64,000 bases of DNA from contig NZ_JAIVMG010000001.1 of the NCBI RefSeq assembly GCF_020177335.1, positions 868,001 to 932,000 of the forward strand, written 5' to 3'. The stretch comes from Stappia indica. GTDB lineage: Bacteria; Pseudomonadota; Alphaproteobacteria; Rhizobiales; Stappiaceae. Position numbers and translations under genes: made by a program. The notes beneath the pieces are model-generated. The model ran no database searches. It worked only from the letters and a program-made list of their open reading frames with translations, and was not told the origin of the DNA. This document shows, one piece after another, positions 17,480-26,855 of this stretch. The first letter of the stretch is position 1. Each line of letters opens with the position of its first letter.

Positions 17480-20041
17480 TCAGCTCCTCGGCTTCAGGTT
17501 CTCCGGGTCGTAGAGCGGGGCGTAGCCGACGCCCGCCACCTCCACGGGGAAGCTTTCGGAGAAATACTCCACGGCAAGCGTTCGCCCGACCTCGGCATAG
17601 TCATGCGGCAGATAGGCGAGCGCGATGTTTTTGCCCAGCGTCGGACCATAGGCAATCGACGTGGTATAGGAGCGCCGGCCCAGCGCATCGACCAGCACCT
17701 CACCGGTCTCGGGATCGACAACGGCAAGCGTTCCGACCGGATAGCGGGCAACCCCGCCTGCATCGACAGTGTCGGTCATCACCAGCGTGCAGAGCATGGC
17801 CGGCTGATGGTCGCGGGCGCGATACTCCAGATGCTTTTCCTTGCCGCGGAAGTCGGCCTGCTTGACCTTCGGCCGGGCAAGATCGGCTTCATAGAGATTG
17901 TACTGGGTCAGGAGATCCGCGTTCTGCAGGCGCAGGGATTTCTCCAGCCGCCGCGAATTGGCATAGGTCTCGATGCCGACCGCCGTGATGCCGAGATCGC
18001 GCAAGGTATCCCACACGGCCAACCCATCCGCATAGGCCATGTGCAGCTCCCACCCCTGCTCGCCGACATAGGACAGCCGCAGGGCGGTCACCGGCTTGCC
18101 GGCAATCTCGATCTGGCGGATCGCGGCGAAGGGAAAGTTCTCAGGATCGAGCCCGGCCGGATCGGCCACCGCCTCTTTCAAGTACTCCCGGGCGTTCGGC
18201 CCCCAGATGCCGATGGTGGTGTAGTCCTCGCTGACATCCGTAACGGTGACGTCGAAGCCCTTGTCCTCGGCCGCGCGCTTCACATAGTGGAAGTCGCGCG
18301 GGCCGGCATCGGCGCCATCGACAATGCGGCAGCGATCCGCCATGCGGAACACCGTCAGATCCGCACGCACCATGCCTTCATTGTCGAGGAAATGGGTGTA
18401 GATGCCCTTGCCGATGTTGCCATCGCCGCCGATCTTCGCGGCGCACAGCCACTCCAGCAACTCCACATGGTCCGGGCCGGCAACCTCGAACATGTAGAAA
18501 TGCGAGAGGTTAATGATCCCACAATCCTCGCTCAGCGCCAGATGTTCGGCATTGGAAACGCGCCAGAAGTGGCGGCTGTCCCACTCGTTCTCGCGCTGCG
18601 GGACCCGGTCGCCGTATTTTTCAAGAAGATGCTCGTTGGCGGCGTAGCCATGGGCGCGTTCCCAGCCGCCCAGCTCCATGAAATACCCGCCGAGCGCGAC
18701 TTCGCGCTCATAAAAGGGGGAACGCTTGACGCCCCGCCCGCTGGCATAGGGCTCGCGCGGGTGGATCGCCGGGAAGTAGATCTTCTGCGCCGCCTCGTAG
18801 CAGCGGCCGGCGATGAACGCCTCCTCCGTCTGATGCGGGTAGAAACGGGAATAGTCGATGGCGGCATGGTCGATTTCGGTGCGGCCATCGGTGATCCAGT
18901 CGGCGATCAGCTTGCCGAAGCCCGGCGCATCCTTGACCCAGATCGCCACGCAGTACCACAGGCCGCGCACCTTCTGGCTCTCGCCGCAGGAGGGGCCGCC
19001 AGCGGCGGACACCTGCAACAGGCCATTGAAGGAATGGCTCTCGTTGTAGCCCAGTTCGGCGAGGATCGGCGTCAGCTCCATGGCCCGCTCAAGCGGCTCC
19101 ATCACCTGCTCCAGATCGAGATCGCGCTGGGACGGCGACAGCCGCGCCTGCTCCTTCTCCAGAAGATCGCGCGGGTGGCACATGCGCGGGGCCTCGGTCT
19201 CATAGTAGCCCCATTCGATCTGGCCACCCTCGGTGGTCTTCGGGTCGCCGGTGTCGCGCATATAGGCCGAGTTGCCCTGATCGCGCAGCAGCGGATAGCC
19301 GATGTCCTTGCCCGTGCCGGCGAATTCGTTGAACGGGCCGAAGAAGGTCAGCGGATGGTCGACGGGCATCACCGGCAGATCCTCGCCAACCATGTTGGCG
19401 ATGAGGCGCCCCCACAGGCCGGCACAGACGATCACATGATCGGCAAGAATGGTGCCGCGATGGGTGACAACGCCCCGGATGAGCCCATCCTCGACGATCA
19501 ACGACCTGGCCGGGGTGTTGGCGAAAGCCTTGAGCTTGCCGGTCTTCTCCCCCTCGTCGACCAGCTTGCCCGCCACCGTCTGCGAGCGCGGCACCACGAG
19601 CCCGGCATCGGGATCGAACAGCCCCCCTTGCACCTGATCCTCTTCGATCAGCGGGAACTTTTCCTTGATCTCGGCGGGGCTCACCAGATGGGCGCGGGTG
19701 CCGAAGGCGCGTCCCGAGGAGACCTTGCGCTTGATTTCCTCCATCCAGGTGTCGTCGCCGGTGCGGGCGACCTCAAGACCGCCGACCCGCTGGTAGTGGC
19801 CCATCCTGTCGAAGAAATCGACCGAGTACAGCGACGTCCAGGTCGAGAGGAAATCGTGGCTGGTCATGTAGCAGAAATCGGAGGCATGGGCGGTCGAACC
19901 GATGTCGGTCGGAATGCCGGACTTGTCGATGCCGACAATGTCGGTCCAGCCGCGTTCGATGAGGTGATGCGCGACCGATGCACCGACGATGCCGCCCAGA
20001 CCGACGATGACGATCTGTGCCTTGTCAGGAAATGCCGACAT
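17480..20041 (-). CDS. Dimethylglycine dehydrogenase/sarcosine dehydrogenase-like flavoprotein with GcvT domain
   Basis: This 853-residue protein has a DAO-type FAD domain (about residues 8-375, dinucleotide motif VGLGGIVGAS), a middle FAO_M domain (about 380-435) and a GcvT-type aminomethyltransferase half (about 440-845). H52 in GSTAHASD matches the histidine that carries covalent FAD in dimethylglycine and sarcosine dehydrogenases. Such enzymes oxidise an N-methyl group and pass it to THF as methylene-THF. In this context the product of betaine demethylation, dimethylglycine, is the likely substrate. It is divergent from the MttB-homologue gene and upstream of the BHMT homologue. Other N-methyl or DMSP-demethylase-like substrates remain possible. 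Confidence 0.88.
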   Translation of the reverse strand: MSAFPDKAQIVIVGLGGIVGASVAHHLIERGWTDIVGIDKSGIPTDIGSTAHASDFCYMTSHDFLSTWTSLYSVDFFDRMGHYQRVGGLEVARTGDDTWMEEIKRKVSSGRAFGTRAHLVSPAEIKEKFPLIEEDQVQGGLFDPDAGLVVPRSQTVAGKLVDEGEKTGKLKAFANTPARSLIVEDGLIRGVVTHRGTILADHVIVCAGLWGRLIANMVGEDLPVMPVDHPLTFFGPFNEFAGTGKDIGYPLLRDQGNSAYMRDTGDPKTTEGGQIEWGYYETEAPRMCHPRDLLEKEQARLSPSQRDLDLEQVMEPLERAMELTPILAELGYNESHSFNGLLQVSAAGGPSCGESQKVRGLWYCVAIWVKDAPGFGKLIADWITDGRTEIDHAAIDYSRFYPHQTEEAFIAGRCYEAAQKIYFPAIHPREPYASGRGVKRSPFYEREVALGGYFMELGGWERAHGYAANEHLLEKYGDRVPQRENEWDSRHFWRVSNAEHLALSEDCGIINLSHFYMFEVAGPDHVELLEWLCAAKIGGDGNIGKGIYTHFLDNEGMVRADLTVFRMADRCRIVDGADAGPRDFHYVKRAAEDKGFDVTVTDVSEDYTTIGIWGPNAREYLKEAVADPAGLDPENFPFAAIRQIEIAGKPVTALRLSYVGEQGWELHMAYADGLAVWDTLRDLGITAVGIETYANSRRLEKSLRLQNADLLTQYNLYEADLARPKVKQADFRGKEKHLEYRARDHQPAMLCTLVMTDTVDAGGVARYPVGTLAVVDPETGEVLVDALGRRSYTTSIAYGPTLGKNIALAYLPHDYAEVGRTLAVEYFSESFPVEVAGVGYAPLYDPENLKPRS

Positions 20042-20341
20042 GCTTCCCCCTTCTTCCCTGGCCTGCTTGCCTGACCTCTCCGCCCCCCGCGCATCGCTTG
20101 GCGGATGCGCGCCGGGCCAGCTCTCTTATGCAAGGCAGTATCGCGGGAAAAACCGGGGCCAAGTAGCGCATTTGCGTCATCCGGGTATCGCCGCGCCGAC
20201 AAGGAGAACCAAAAGCCGCGCCCGTCCCGCCCGCCGCCATGACGTTTTTAGAGAAGCGGGAGACGCTTTCGCACCGCTGGACCGCCTGCAACCGGCGCAC
20301 AGTTACCCTGAGATATTCGCCTTCGCAGGGGATCGAGCGGC
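20042..20341. promoter_or_regulatory. Divergent promoter region between the flavoprotein and MttB-homologue genes
   Basis: About 300 bases separate the two divergent starts (20041 leftward, 20342 rightward), so both promoters and shared control sites should lie here. I could not pick out a confident -35/-10 pair or an operator palindrome, and I see no coding frame with family features. Confidence 0.5.
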
Positions 20342-21883
20342 ATGAGCGAGCAAGCAACACGCGCGGGACGGCGCGGACGGGCGGCGCGGACGGAGAAGCG
20401 GCGGGAGAGCCAGACGGCCATGGGCACGCCGTATATCTCTCGGGGCATTCCGGTCACCGATTTTCTCAGCGACGAGGGCGCGGAGATCATCGAAGCTAAT
20501 GCCGACCGCATTCTGGAAGAGATCGGCATCGAGTTCCACGACGATCCGGAAACGCTCGACATCTGGCGGCAGGCCGGCGCCGACGTGACCGGCACCCGGG
20601 TGCGCTTTCCCAAGGGCCTGCCGCGCTCGCTGCTCGCCACCGCGCCCACACGCTTCACCCAGCACGCCCGCAACCCGGCCCGCAACGTGGAGATCGGCGG
20701 CAACAACCTGGTGTTCGCCCCGGTCTACGGTCCGCCCTTCGTCACCGATCTGGATGAGGGCCGGCGCTATGGCACCATCGAGGACTTCCGCAATTTCGTG
20801 AAGCTGGCCTATGCCTCGCCCCATCTGCACCATTCGGGCGGCACGGTCTGCGAGCCGGTCGACCTACCGGTCAACAAACGCCATTTCGACATGGTGTATT
20901 CCCACCTGAAATACTCCGACAAGCCGTTCATGGGCTCGGTGACCGCGCCGGAGCGGGCGGAAGATTCCGTGGAGATGGCCCGGCTGGTGTTCGGCCGCGA
21001 GTTCGTCGACGCCAATTGCGTGATGATCCAGTTGATCAACGCCAATTCGCCGCTGGTGTACGATGCGACCATGCTGGGGGCGCTCAAGGTCTATGCCCGG
21101 GCCAATCAGGCCTGCATCGTCTCCCCCTTTATCCTGGCCGGCGCCATGAGCCCGGTGACCGTCGCCGGAACCCTCTCCCAGGTGCTGGCCGAAGCGCTGG
21201 TCGGCTGCGCCCTCACCCAGCTGCTGCGCCCCGGCGCGCCGGTGGTGTTCGGCGCCTTCGTCTCCTCCATCTCGATGCAATCGGGCGCGCCGACCTTCGG
21301 CTCGCCGGAAGGCAGCTTGCTGCTCAACGGCGCGGCCAAGCTCGCCCGCCGCGCCGGCCTGCCCTTCCGCTCTGGCGGTTCCTTTACCTCCTCCAAGACC
21401 CCGGACGGACAATCGGCCCAGGAGTCCGCGCAAACCATTCTGGCAACGTTGCTTTCTGGCGTGAACTTCTGCCTGCACGCGGCCGGCTGGCTGGAGGGCG
21501 GCCTGTGCTCCTCCTACGAGAAATTCGTGATGGATGCGGACCAGCTCGGCATGATGCACGTGCTGGCCAAGGGCATTGACCTCTCGGAAGAAGCGCAGGC
21601 GATGGACGCGCTGCATGAAGTCGGCCCCGGCGGGCATTTCCTCGGCGCCGCCCATACCCAGCGCAACTTCGAAAGCGCGTTCTATCGCTCGGCGATCGCC
21701 GACAACAACTCCTACGAACAATGGAGCGCCGATGGCGGGCTGGACGCCGCCCAGCGCGCCAACCAGAAGTGGAAACAGATGCTCGCGGCCTATACGCCGC
21801 CGGAGCTCGACCCGGCCATCGACGAGGCGCTGATCGCCTTCATGACCAGGCGGAAATCCGAGTTTCCCGACAGCAACGTCTGA
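20342..21883 (+). CDS. MttB-family (trimethylamine methyltransferase-like, non-pyrrolysine) methyltransferase
   Basis: This 513-residue TIM-barrel protein belongs to the MttB superfamily, whose characterised non-pyrrolysine members demethylate glycine betaine, proline betaine or carnitine onto a corrinoid protein. The frame is uninterrupted with no internal TAG, so no pyrrolysine is used. The N-terminal core reads FLSDEGAEIIEANADRILEE near residue 40, with TRVRFPKGL and HSGGTVCEP further on. The first 25 residues form an Arg-rich extension (RAGRRGRAARTEKRRE) not needed for the barrel. It starts at 20342, divergent from the flavoprotein gene and upstream of an ABC importer. Glycine betaine is the most likely substrate from context only. 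Confidence 0.9.
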   Translation: MSEQATRAGRRGRAARTEKRRESQTAMGTPYISRGIPVTDFLSDEGAEIIEANADRILEEIGIEFHDDPETLDIWRQAGADVTGTRVRFPKGLPRSLLATAPTRFTQHARNPARNVEIGGNNLVFAPVYGPPFVTDLDEGRRYGTIEDFRNFVKLAYASPHLHHSGGTVCEPVDLPVNKRHFDMVYSHLKYSDKPFMGSVTAPERAEDSVEMARLVFGREFVDANCVMIQLINANSPLVYDATMLGALKVYARANQACIVSPFILAGAMSPVTVAGTLSQVLAEALVGCALTQLLRPGAPVVFGAFVSSISMQSGAPTFGSPEGSLLLNGAAKLARRAGLPFRSGGSFTSSKTPDGQSAQESAQTILATLLSGVNFCLHAAGWLEGGLCSSYEKFVMDADQLGMMHVLAKGIDLSEEAQAMDALHEVGPGGHFLGAAHTQRNFESAFYRSAIADNNSYEQWSADGGLDAAQRANQKWKQMLAAYTPPELDPAIDEALIAFMTRRKSEFPDSNV

Positions 21884-22060
21884 CCTTCTGTCCACAGGAC
21901 CTTCCACAGGAAGACCGAGGGACCGGATGGGGCAGGCACGGGCCGTTCGAGAGACGGGACATCCGGCGTGAACGCGCACGAGGCGACGTAGCGTCAGACT
22001 GCCGCGCGCGGGCGCGACAAGCAGACGGCGAACGGTGAGGCGGAACACAGCCTCGTCGGC

Positions 22061-22145
22061 CTATATCTATGTTTTCATTTCTTTTTTTTAATATTTTTTT
22101 CAAGCCACCCTTTCAATCCCTGTCATTTTTTGCTTAACTTACGCC
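22061..22145. promoter_or_regulatory. AT-rich leader upstream of the ABC importer operon
   Basis: Within the 377-base gap 21884-22260, about 22065-22140 is strikingly T-rich (runs such as TTTTTTTT and AATATTTTTTT) against a very GC-rich background. The T-runs could serve as UP-element or bent DNA for the importer promoter, or as the U-tract of a terminator for the MttB-homologue transcript, though I see no strong stem directly before it. The remainder (22146-22260) leads into the transporter start and holds no gene I can support. Confidence 0.5.
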
Positions 22146-22260
22146 CCTGACAGGATCTTGAAGCGAACCGCAAAGAGTTCGACCAACGGGAAGAGCGTAG
22201 ACTTGTCCTGATATTTCTCACGGCAGAGCGTCCCCTTCCCGTTTATGCTTAGGGGCAACA

Positions 22261-23355
22261 ATGACAGAATCCAGGGGCGCCTCCGTCCGCTACGAGAACG
22301 TTCAAAAGAGCTATGACGGCGAGACGCTCGTCGTGAAGAATCTGAACCTGGATATTCCCCCCGGAGAGTTCCTGACGATGCTGGGGCCATCGGGGTCCGG
22401 CAAGACCACATGCCTGATGATGCTGGCCGGTTTCGAGCCGGCCACCCATGGCGAAATCTTCCTCAACGACCGGCCGATCAACAACGTGCCGCCGCACAAG
22501 CGCGGCATCGGCATGGTGTTCCAGAACTACGCCCTGTTCCCGCATATGAGCGTCGCGGAAAACCTCGCCTTCCCGTTGCAGGTGCGCGGCATGGGCAAGG
22601 CGGAGCAGGAAGAGAAGGTCACCCGGGCGCTGGAGATGGTGGAGCTGGGCAGCTTCGGCTCGCGGCGCCCGGCCCAGCTTTCCGGAGGGCAGCAACAGCG
22701 CGTGGCGGTGGCCCGGGCGCTGGTGTTCGAGCCGGAACTGGTGCTGATGGACGAGCCGCTCGGCGCGCTGGACAAGCAACTGCGCGAGCAGATGCAATAC
22801 GAGATCAAGCACATCCACGAAAACATCGGCGTCTCGATCGTCTACGTCACCCATGACCAGACCGAGGCGCTGACCATGTCGGATCGGGTGGCGGTGTTCA
22901 ACGACGGCATCATCCAGCAGCTTTCCGAGCCGGACCAGCTCTACGAGAACCCGCAGAACTCCTTCGTGGCGCAGTTCATCGGCGAGAACAACAAGCTGAG
23001 CGGGACGGTGGTCGCCGTCGATGGCGGCACCTGCGACGTCAAGCTGGACGACGGCACCATGCTGAAGGCGGAAGCCGTCAACATCGGCCACGTCGGGTCA
23101 CGCACGACCATCTCGCTGCGTCCGGAACGGGTGGAGTTCGACACCAACGAGCGCATGGACAACCTGATCCCCGGCGAAATCCGGGAGATGATCTATCTCG
23201 GCGACCATATTCGCGTGCGCATGAAGGTCGCGGGCAATGACGAGTTCATCGTCAAGGTGCGCAACCGCGGCGAAAAGCGGGACCTCAGAGCCGGCCAGAC
23301 CGTGGAGATCGGTTGGGCCACCGGCGACTGCAAGGCGCTCGATCCCGTCGCCTGA
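22261..23355 (+). CDS. ABC importer ATP-binding protein (PotA-like)
   Basis: This 364-residue ATPase belongs to the polyamine/opine-type importers. Walker A is GPSGSGKTT near residue 43, the signature is LSGGQQQRVAVARAL near residue 140, and Walker B is LVLMDEPLGALD near residue 160. A C-terminal TOBE domain spans about residues 280-355 and includes TISLRPERVEF. It leads an operon with a binding protein and two permeases, directly downstream of the MttB homologue. The substrate is therefore more likely a quaternary amine or betaine than putrescine, but this is inferred from context. Confidence 0.93.
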   Translation: MTESRGASVRYENVQKSYDGETLVVKNLNLDIPPGEFLTMLGPSGSGKTTCLMMLAGFEPATHGEIFLNDRPINNVPPHKRGIGMVFQNYALFPHMSVAENLAFPLQVRGMGKAEQEEKVTRALEMVELGSFGSRRPAQLSGGQQQRVAVARALVFEPELVLMDEPLGALDKQLREQMQYEIKHIHENIGVSIVYVTHDQTEALTMSDRVAVFNDGIIQQLSEPDQLYENPQNSFVAQFIGENNKLSGTVVAVDGGTCDVKLDDGTMLKAEAVNIGHVGSRTTISLRPERVEFDTNERMDNLIPGEIREMIYLGDHIRVRMKVAGNDEFIVKVRNRGEKRDLRAGQTVEIGWATGDCKALDPVA

Positions 23356-23448
23356 GATGCCGTTCGGCACGCGCTCCGGCGCGGCCGTTTCCGTACCCGG
23401 ACAGCAACGTTCCGGGCGAAGACCAGAAAAAACGAGGGAAGCTGTTTC

Positions 23449-24549
23449 ATGAAACTCAAGACCATTCTCATGGCCGGAGCCGCCAGCGCGATGATGACGT
23501 CGGCGGCACTGGCAACCGATCTCACCATCGTCTCGTGGGGCGGCGCCTATTCCAACTCGCAGAACGAGGCTTATCACAAGCCCTACATGGCGCAGAACCC
23601 GGACGTGACGATCATCAACGATGAATCCTCCGCCGAGGCGGTCGCCAAGCTGCGCGCCATGAACGAGGCCGGCAATATCACCTGGGATCTGGTCGATGTG
23701 CTGGCGTCCGATGCGATCCGCCTGTGCGACGAGGGTCTGGCCCAGGAAATCGACTTCGACAAGGAGCTGGCGCCGGCGCCGGACGGCACCCCGGCCTCGG
23801 AGGATTTCGGCGATCTGATCGTGGCCGACTGCTTCATTCCGGAGATCGTCTATTCCACCACCTTCGGCTACCGCACCGACAATGAGGCCTGGAAGGGCAA
23901 GGAGCCGGACGACATCTGCGACGTGTTCGATCTGGAGGCCTTCCCGGGCAAGCGGGCGCTGGAGAAGCGGCCGATCAACAACATGGAATGGGCCCTCATG
24001 TGCGACGGTGTCGCCAAGGAAGACATCTATGACGTGCTGGAGACCGACGAGGGCGTCGCCCGAGCACTCGCCAAGCTCGACACCATCAAGGACCAGACGG
24101 TCTGGTGGTCGGCCGGTGCCGAAACCCCGCAGCTTCTCGCCGATGGCGAAGTGGCGATCGGTTCGACCTACAACGGCCGCCTGTTCTCGCTGATCGAGGA
24201 ACAGAAACAGCCGGTGAAGATCCTGTGGGACGCGCAGGTGTTCGACCTCGACGGCTGGATCGTCCCCGCCGGTCTGTCGGATGAGCGCAAGGCAGCGGTG
24301 ATGGACTACCTCAAGTTCGCCACGGACACCCAGCGTCTGGCGGATCAGGCGAAGTACATCTCCTATGGCCCGGCCCGCAAGTCGTCCGCCCCGCTCGTCG
24401 GCAAGCACGCCACGCTCGGCATCGAGATGGCCCCGCACATGCCGACCGATCCGGCCAACGCCAAGAACACCTTCCTCTACAATTACGAATGGTGGGCGGA
24501 TTATCGCGACGACCTGGACGCCAAGTTCCAGGCGTGGCTGTCGAAGTAA
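23449..24549 (+). CDS. ABC importer periplasmic substrate-binding protein (PotD-like)
   Basis: This 366-residue protein begins with a signal peptide of about 22 residues (cleavage likely after MMTSAALA). The mature part starts TDLTIVSWGGAYSNSQNE, typical of the PotD/SBP_bac_8 type. Aromatic residues in QTVWWSAGAE near residue 220 and YNYEWWADY near residue 345 could build an aromatic cage for a cationic ligand. It sits between the ATPase gene (93 bases upstream) and the first permease. A hairpin follows the stop and probably raises the level of this segment of mRNA relative to the permease part. Confidence 0.92.
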   Translation: MKLKTILMAGAASAMMTSAALATDLTIVSWGGAYSNSQNEAYHKPYMAQNPDVTIINDESSAEAVAKLRAMNEAGNITWDLVDVLASDAIRLCDEGLAQEIDFDKELAPAPDGTPASEDFGDLIVADCFIPEIVYSTTFGYRTDNEAWKGKEPDDICDVFDLEAFPGKRALEKRPINNMEWALMCDGVAKEDIYDVLETDEGVARALAKLDTIKDQTVWWSAGAETPQLLADGEVAIGSTYNGRLFSLIEEQKQPVKILWDAQVFDLDGWIVPAGLSDERKAAVMDYLKFATDTQRLADQAKYISYGPARKSSAPLVGKHATLGIEMAPHMPTDPANAKNTFLYNYEWWADYRDDLDAKFQAWLSK

Positions 24550-24558
24550 GCCCGGTCC

Positions 24559-24578
24559 GGTGGCGGCTTCCCGCCGCC
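24559..24578 (+). other. Hairpin between binding-protein and permease genes
   Basis: Arms GGTGGCGG and CCGCCGCC (8 bp, one G-U) close a CTTC loop ten bases after the binding-protein stop. A second stem, ACCGGCGG/CCGCCGGT, lies at 24601-24628. Neither has a T-run, so they look like 3' mRNA stabilisers or attenuators within the operon rather than full terminators. Confidence 0.5.
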
Positions 24579-24691
24579 GCACCTTCTGACACCTTCGACG
24601 ACCGGCGGACGGCCTTCCGCCCGCCGGTCCCCGCAACGGCGCGACAAAAGACGCCGGGCACAAAGATCCACTTCCGGAGCGGTCGGCACAG

Positions 24692-25963
24692 ATGAACATG
24701 CAACCCCAATCCGATCCGCAGGTCCTGACCACGCGGGACGGCACCCCGCTGAAGGTCAGCCTGGCAAAGGCACTGCGGCGCGAGAAACTGCGCTCGCTGG
24801 CCCTGATTGCCCCGTTGCTGATCTTCATTCTGGTGACCTTCGCCGCACCGATCGCCGACATGCTGTTCCGCTCGGTGGAAAACGGGATTGTCGAGAACAC
24901 CCTGCCAAAGACGGTCAACGCCCTGTCGGACTGGGATGTCACTTCATCGCAGCTTCCCGGCGAGCCGGTGTACAAGGCGCTTTACGAAGACCTCAAGGTG
25001 GCGACGGAGGAGAAGACCCACACCCGGCTCGGCTCCCGGCTGAACTACGAGGCCTCGGGCATGTCGAGCCTGTTTCGCAAGACCGGACGGCGGATCAAGC
25101 GGATGGATGAGGCCGGCCCCTTCGCCGAGCAGTTCATCGACATCGACAAGGACTGGGGCGATCTCGCCACCTGGCGCCTGCTGAAGCGCTACGCGCCGAA
25201 ATACACGCCCGGCTATTTCCTCAATGCGGCGGATGCGCAGCTCACCGCGGACGGCATTGCCATGAAGCCGGCGAACGAGCGGATCTACCTGCTCCTGTTC
25301 GCCCGCACCCTGTTCCTGTCGCTGACCATCACCCTGTGCTGCCTGCTGCTCGGCTATCCGATCGCCTTCCTGCTGGCCAGCCTGCCGCTGCGCTCGGCCA
25401 ACCTGTTGATGATCCTGGTGCTGCTGCCGTTCTGGACCTCGCTGCTGGTGCGTACCTCGGCCTGGAAGGTGCTGCTGCAACAGGAGGGCGTGATCAACGA
25501 TTTCCTGGTGTGGATCGGAGTGATCGGCGATGCCAGCCGGCTGGTGATGATCAACAACAAGACCGGCACCATCATCGCCATGACGCACATCCTGCTGCCC
25601 TTCATGATCTTGCCGCTGTTCTCGGTGATGAAGACGATCTCGCCCACCTATGTGCGCGCCGCCAAGAGCCTGGGCGCCACCGACTGGACCGCCTTCTGGC
25701 GGGTCTATTTCCCGCAGACGGTGCCTGGCATCGGCGCCGGCGCGATCCTCGTGTTCATTCTGGCGATCGGCTACTACATCACGCCGGAGCTGGTGGGCGG
25801 CACCGACGGCATCTTCATCTCCAACCGGATCGCCTACCACATCTCCAGTTCGCTCAACTGGGGCCTTGCGGCCGCGCTCGGGGTGATCCTGCTCGGGGCG
25901 GTGCTGCTGTTGTTCTACGTCTACGACAAGATCGTCGGCATCGACAATGTGAAGCTGGGCTGA
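24692..25963 (+). CDS. ABC importer permease 1 (PotB-like, with large insertion)
   Basis: This 423-residue inner-membrane permease of the binding-protein-dependent family has a first membrane segment near residues 33-55. A hydrophilic stretch of about 130 residues follows (roughly 60-190, probably periplasmic), and then the core of five further segments from about residue 198. The EAA loop for ATPase contact is AAKSLGATDWTAFWRVYFPQ near residue 325. Classical PotB is near 280 residues, so the insertion is the main oddity; I believe it occurs in a subgroup of these permeases. It pairs with the next permease 10 bases downstream. Confidence 0.92.
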   Translation: MNMQPQSDPQVLTTRDGTPLKVSLAKALRREKLRSLALIAPLLIFILVTFAAPIADMLFRSVENGIVENTLPKTVNALSDWDVTSSQLPGEPVYKALYEDLKVATEEKTHTRLGSRLNYEASGMSSLFRKTGRRIKRMDEAGPFAEQFIDIDKDWGDLATWRLLKRYAPKYTPGYFLNAADAQLTADGIAMKPANERIYLLLFARTLFLSLTITLCCLLLGYPIAFLLASLPLRSANLLMILVLLPFWTSLLVRTSAWKVLLQQEGVINDFLVWIGVIGDASRLVMINNKTGTIIAMTHILLPFMILPLFSVMKTISPTYVRAAKSLGATDWTAFWRVYFPQTVPGIGAGAILVFILAIGYYITPELVGGTDGIFISNRIAYHISSSLNWGLAAALGVILLGAVLLLFYVYDKIVGIDNVKLG

Positions 25964-25973
25964 GGAGACCGAC

Positions 25974-26828
25974 ATGTCCGCACTTCCCGCCTATGCCTCC
26001 ACCGGTCAGCGCGCCTGGCATTATTCCTTCCGCATCATCTGCGGGTTGATCTTCTTCTTCCTGATCTTCCCGATCCTGGTGATCCTGCCGCTGTCGTTCA
26101 ATGCACAGAACTTCTTCACCTTCACCCCGCAGATGCTGGCGCTCGACCCGGCTGGCTATTCGCTGAAGCATTACGAGGATTTCTTCACCAACCCGGACTG
26201 GCAACAGGCGCTCAGGAACTCCTTCGCCATCGCCCCGGTGGCAACCTTGCTGGCCACCAGCTTCGGCACGCTGGCGGCCATCGGCCTGTCGCAAAGCCAC
26301 GTGCCCTACCGCTCGGCGATCATGGCGATCCTGATCTCGCCGATGATCGTGCCGCTGATCATCTCGGCGGCGGGTATGTATTTCTTCTATTCGCGCATCG
26401 GCCTGCAAGGCACCTACGTCGGCGTGGTGCTGGCCCATGCGGCACTGGGCACACCGTTCGTTATCATCACGGTGACGGCGACCCTTGTCGGCTTCGACCG
26501 CAGTCTGGTGCGGGCCGCCGCCAGCCTCGGCGCCAATCCGGTCACCACCTTCTTCAAGGTGCAGATGCCGCTGATCATCCCGGGCGTCGTCTCCGGCGCG
26601 CTGTTCGCCTTCATCACGTCCTTCGATGAGGTGGTGGTGGTGCTGTTCCTCGGCTCGGCGGGGCAGAAGACCCTGCCCTGGCAGATGTTCACCGGCCTGC
26701 GCGAACAGATTTCACCGACCATCCTCGCGGTTGCCTCGCTGATGGTGGCGATCTCGATCATCCTACTGACGGTGCTGGAACTGCTGCGCCGACGGTCGGA
26801 GCGGCTGCGCGGCCTGACGCCCTCTTGA
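25974..26828 (+). CDS. ABC importer permease 2 (PotC-like)
   Basis: This 284-residue inner-membrane permease has six predicted segments, the first near residues 20-42. The EAA loop is RAAASLGANPVTTFFKVQMP near residue 180. It completes the four-gene importer and is the last rightward gene before a convergent sarcosine-oxidase-like gene. Confidence 0.93.
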   Translation: MSALPAYASTGQRAWHYSFRIICGLIFFFLIFPILVILPLSFNAQNFFTFTPQMLALDPAGYSLKHYEDFFTNPDWQQALRNSFAIAPVATLLATSFGTLAAIGLSQSHVPYRSAIMAILISPMIVPLIISAAGMYFFYSRIGLQGTYVGVVLAHAALGTPFVIITVTATLVGFDRSLVRAAASLGANPVTTFFKVQMPLIIPGVVSGALFAFITSFDEVVVVLFLGSAGQKTLPWQMFTGLREQISPTILAVASLMVAISIILLTVLELLRRRSERLRGLTPS

Positions 26829-26855
26829 GGCGCGCCTGACTTCATCGCAACGAAG

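Noticed and set aside
16514-20074. Very long rightward open frame (1186 codons) over the BHMT and flavoprotein genes
   Set aside because: It is the antisense shadow of two well-supported leftward genes, a common effect of high GC; its translation has no family features.
20342-21883. Pyrrolysine (TAG read-through) in the MttB homologue
   Set aside because: The frame is full length with no internal stop, so it belongs to the non-pyrrolysine group.
22061-22145. AT-rich block as a replication origin or horizontally acquired island
   Set aside because: It is under 100 bases, lies between functionally linked genes, and lacks repeated initiator boxes or mobility genes.
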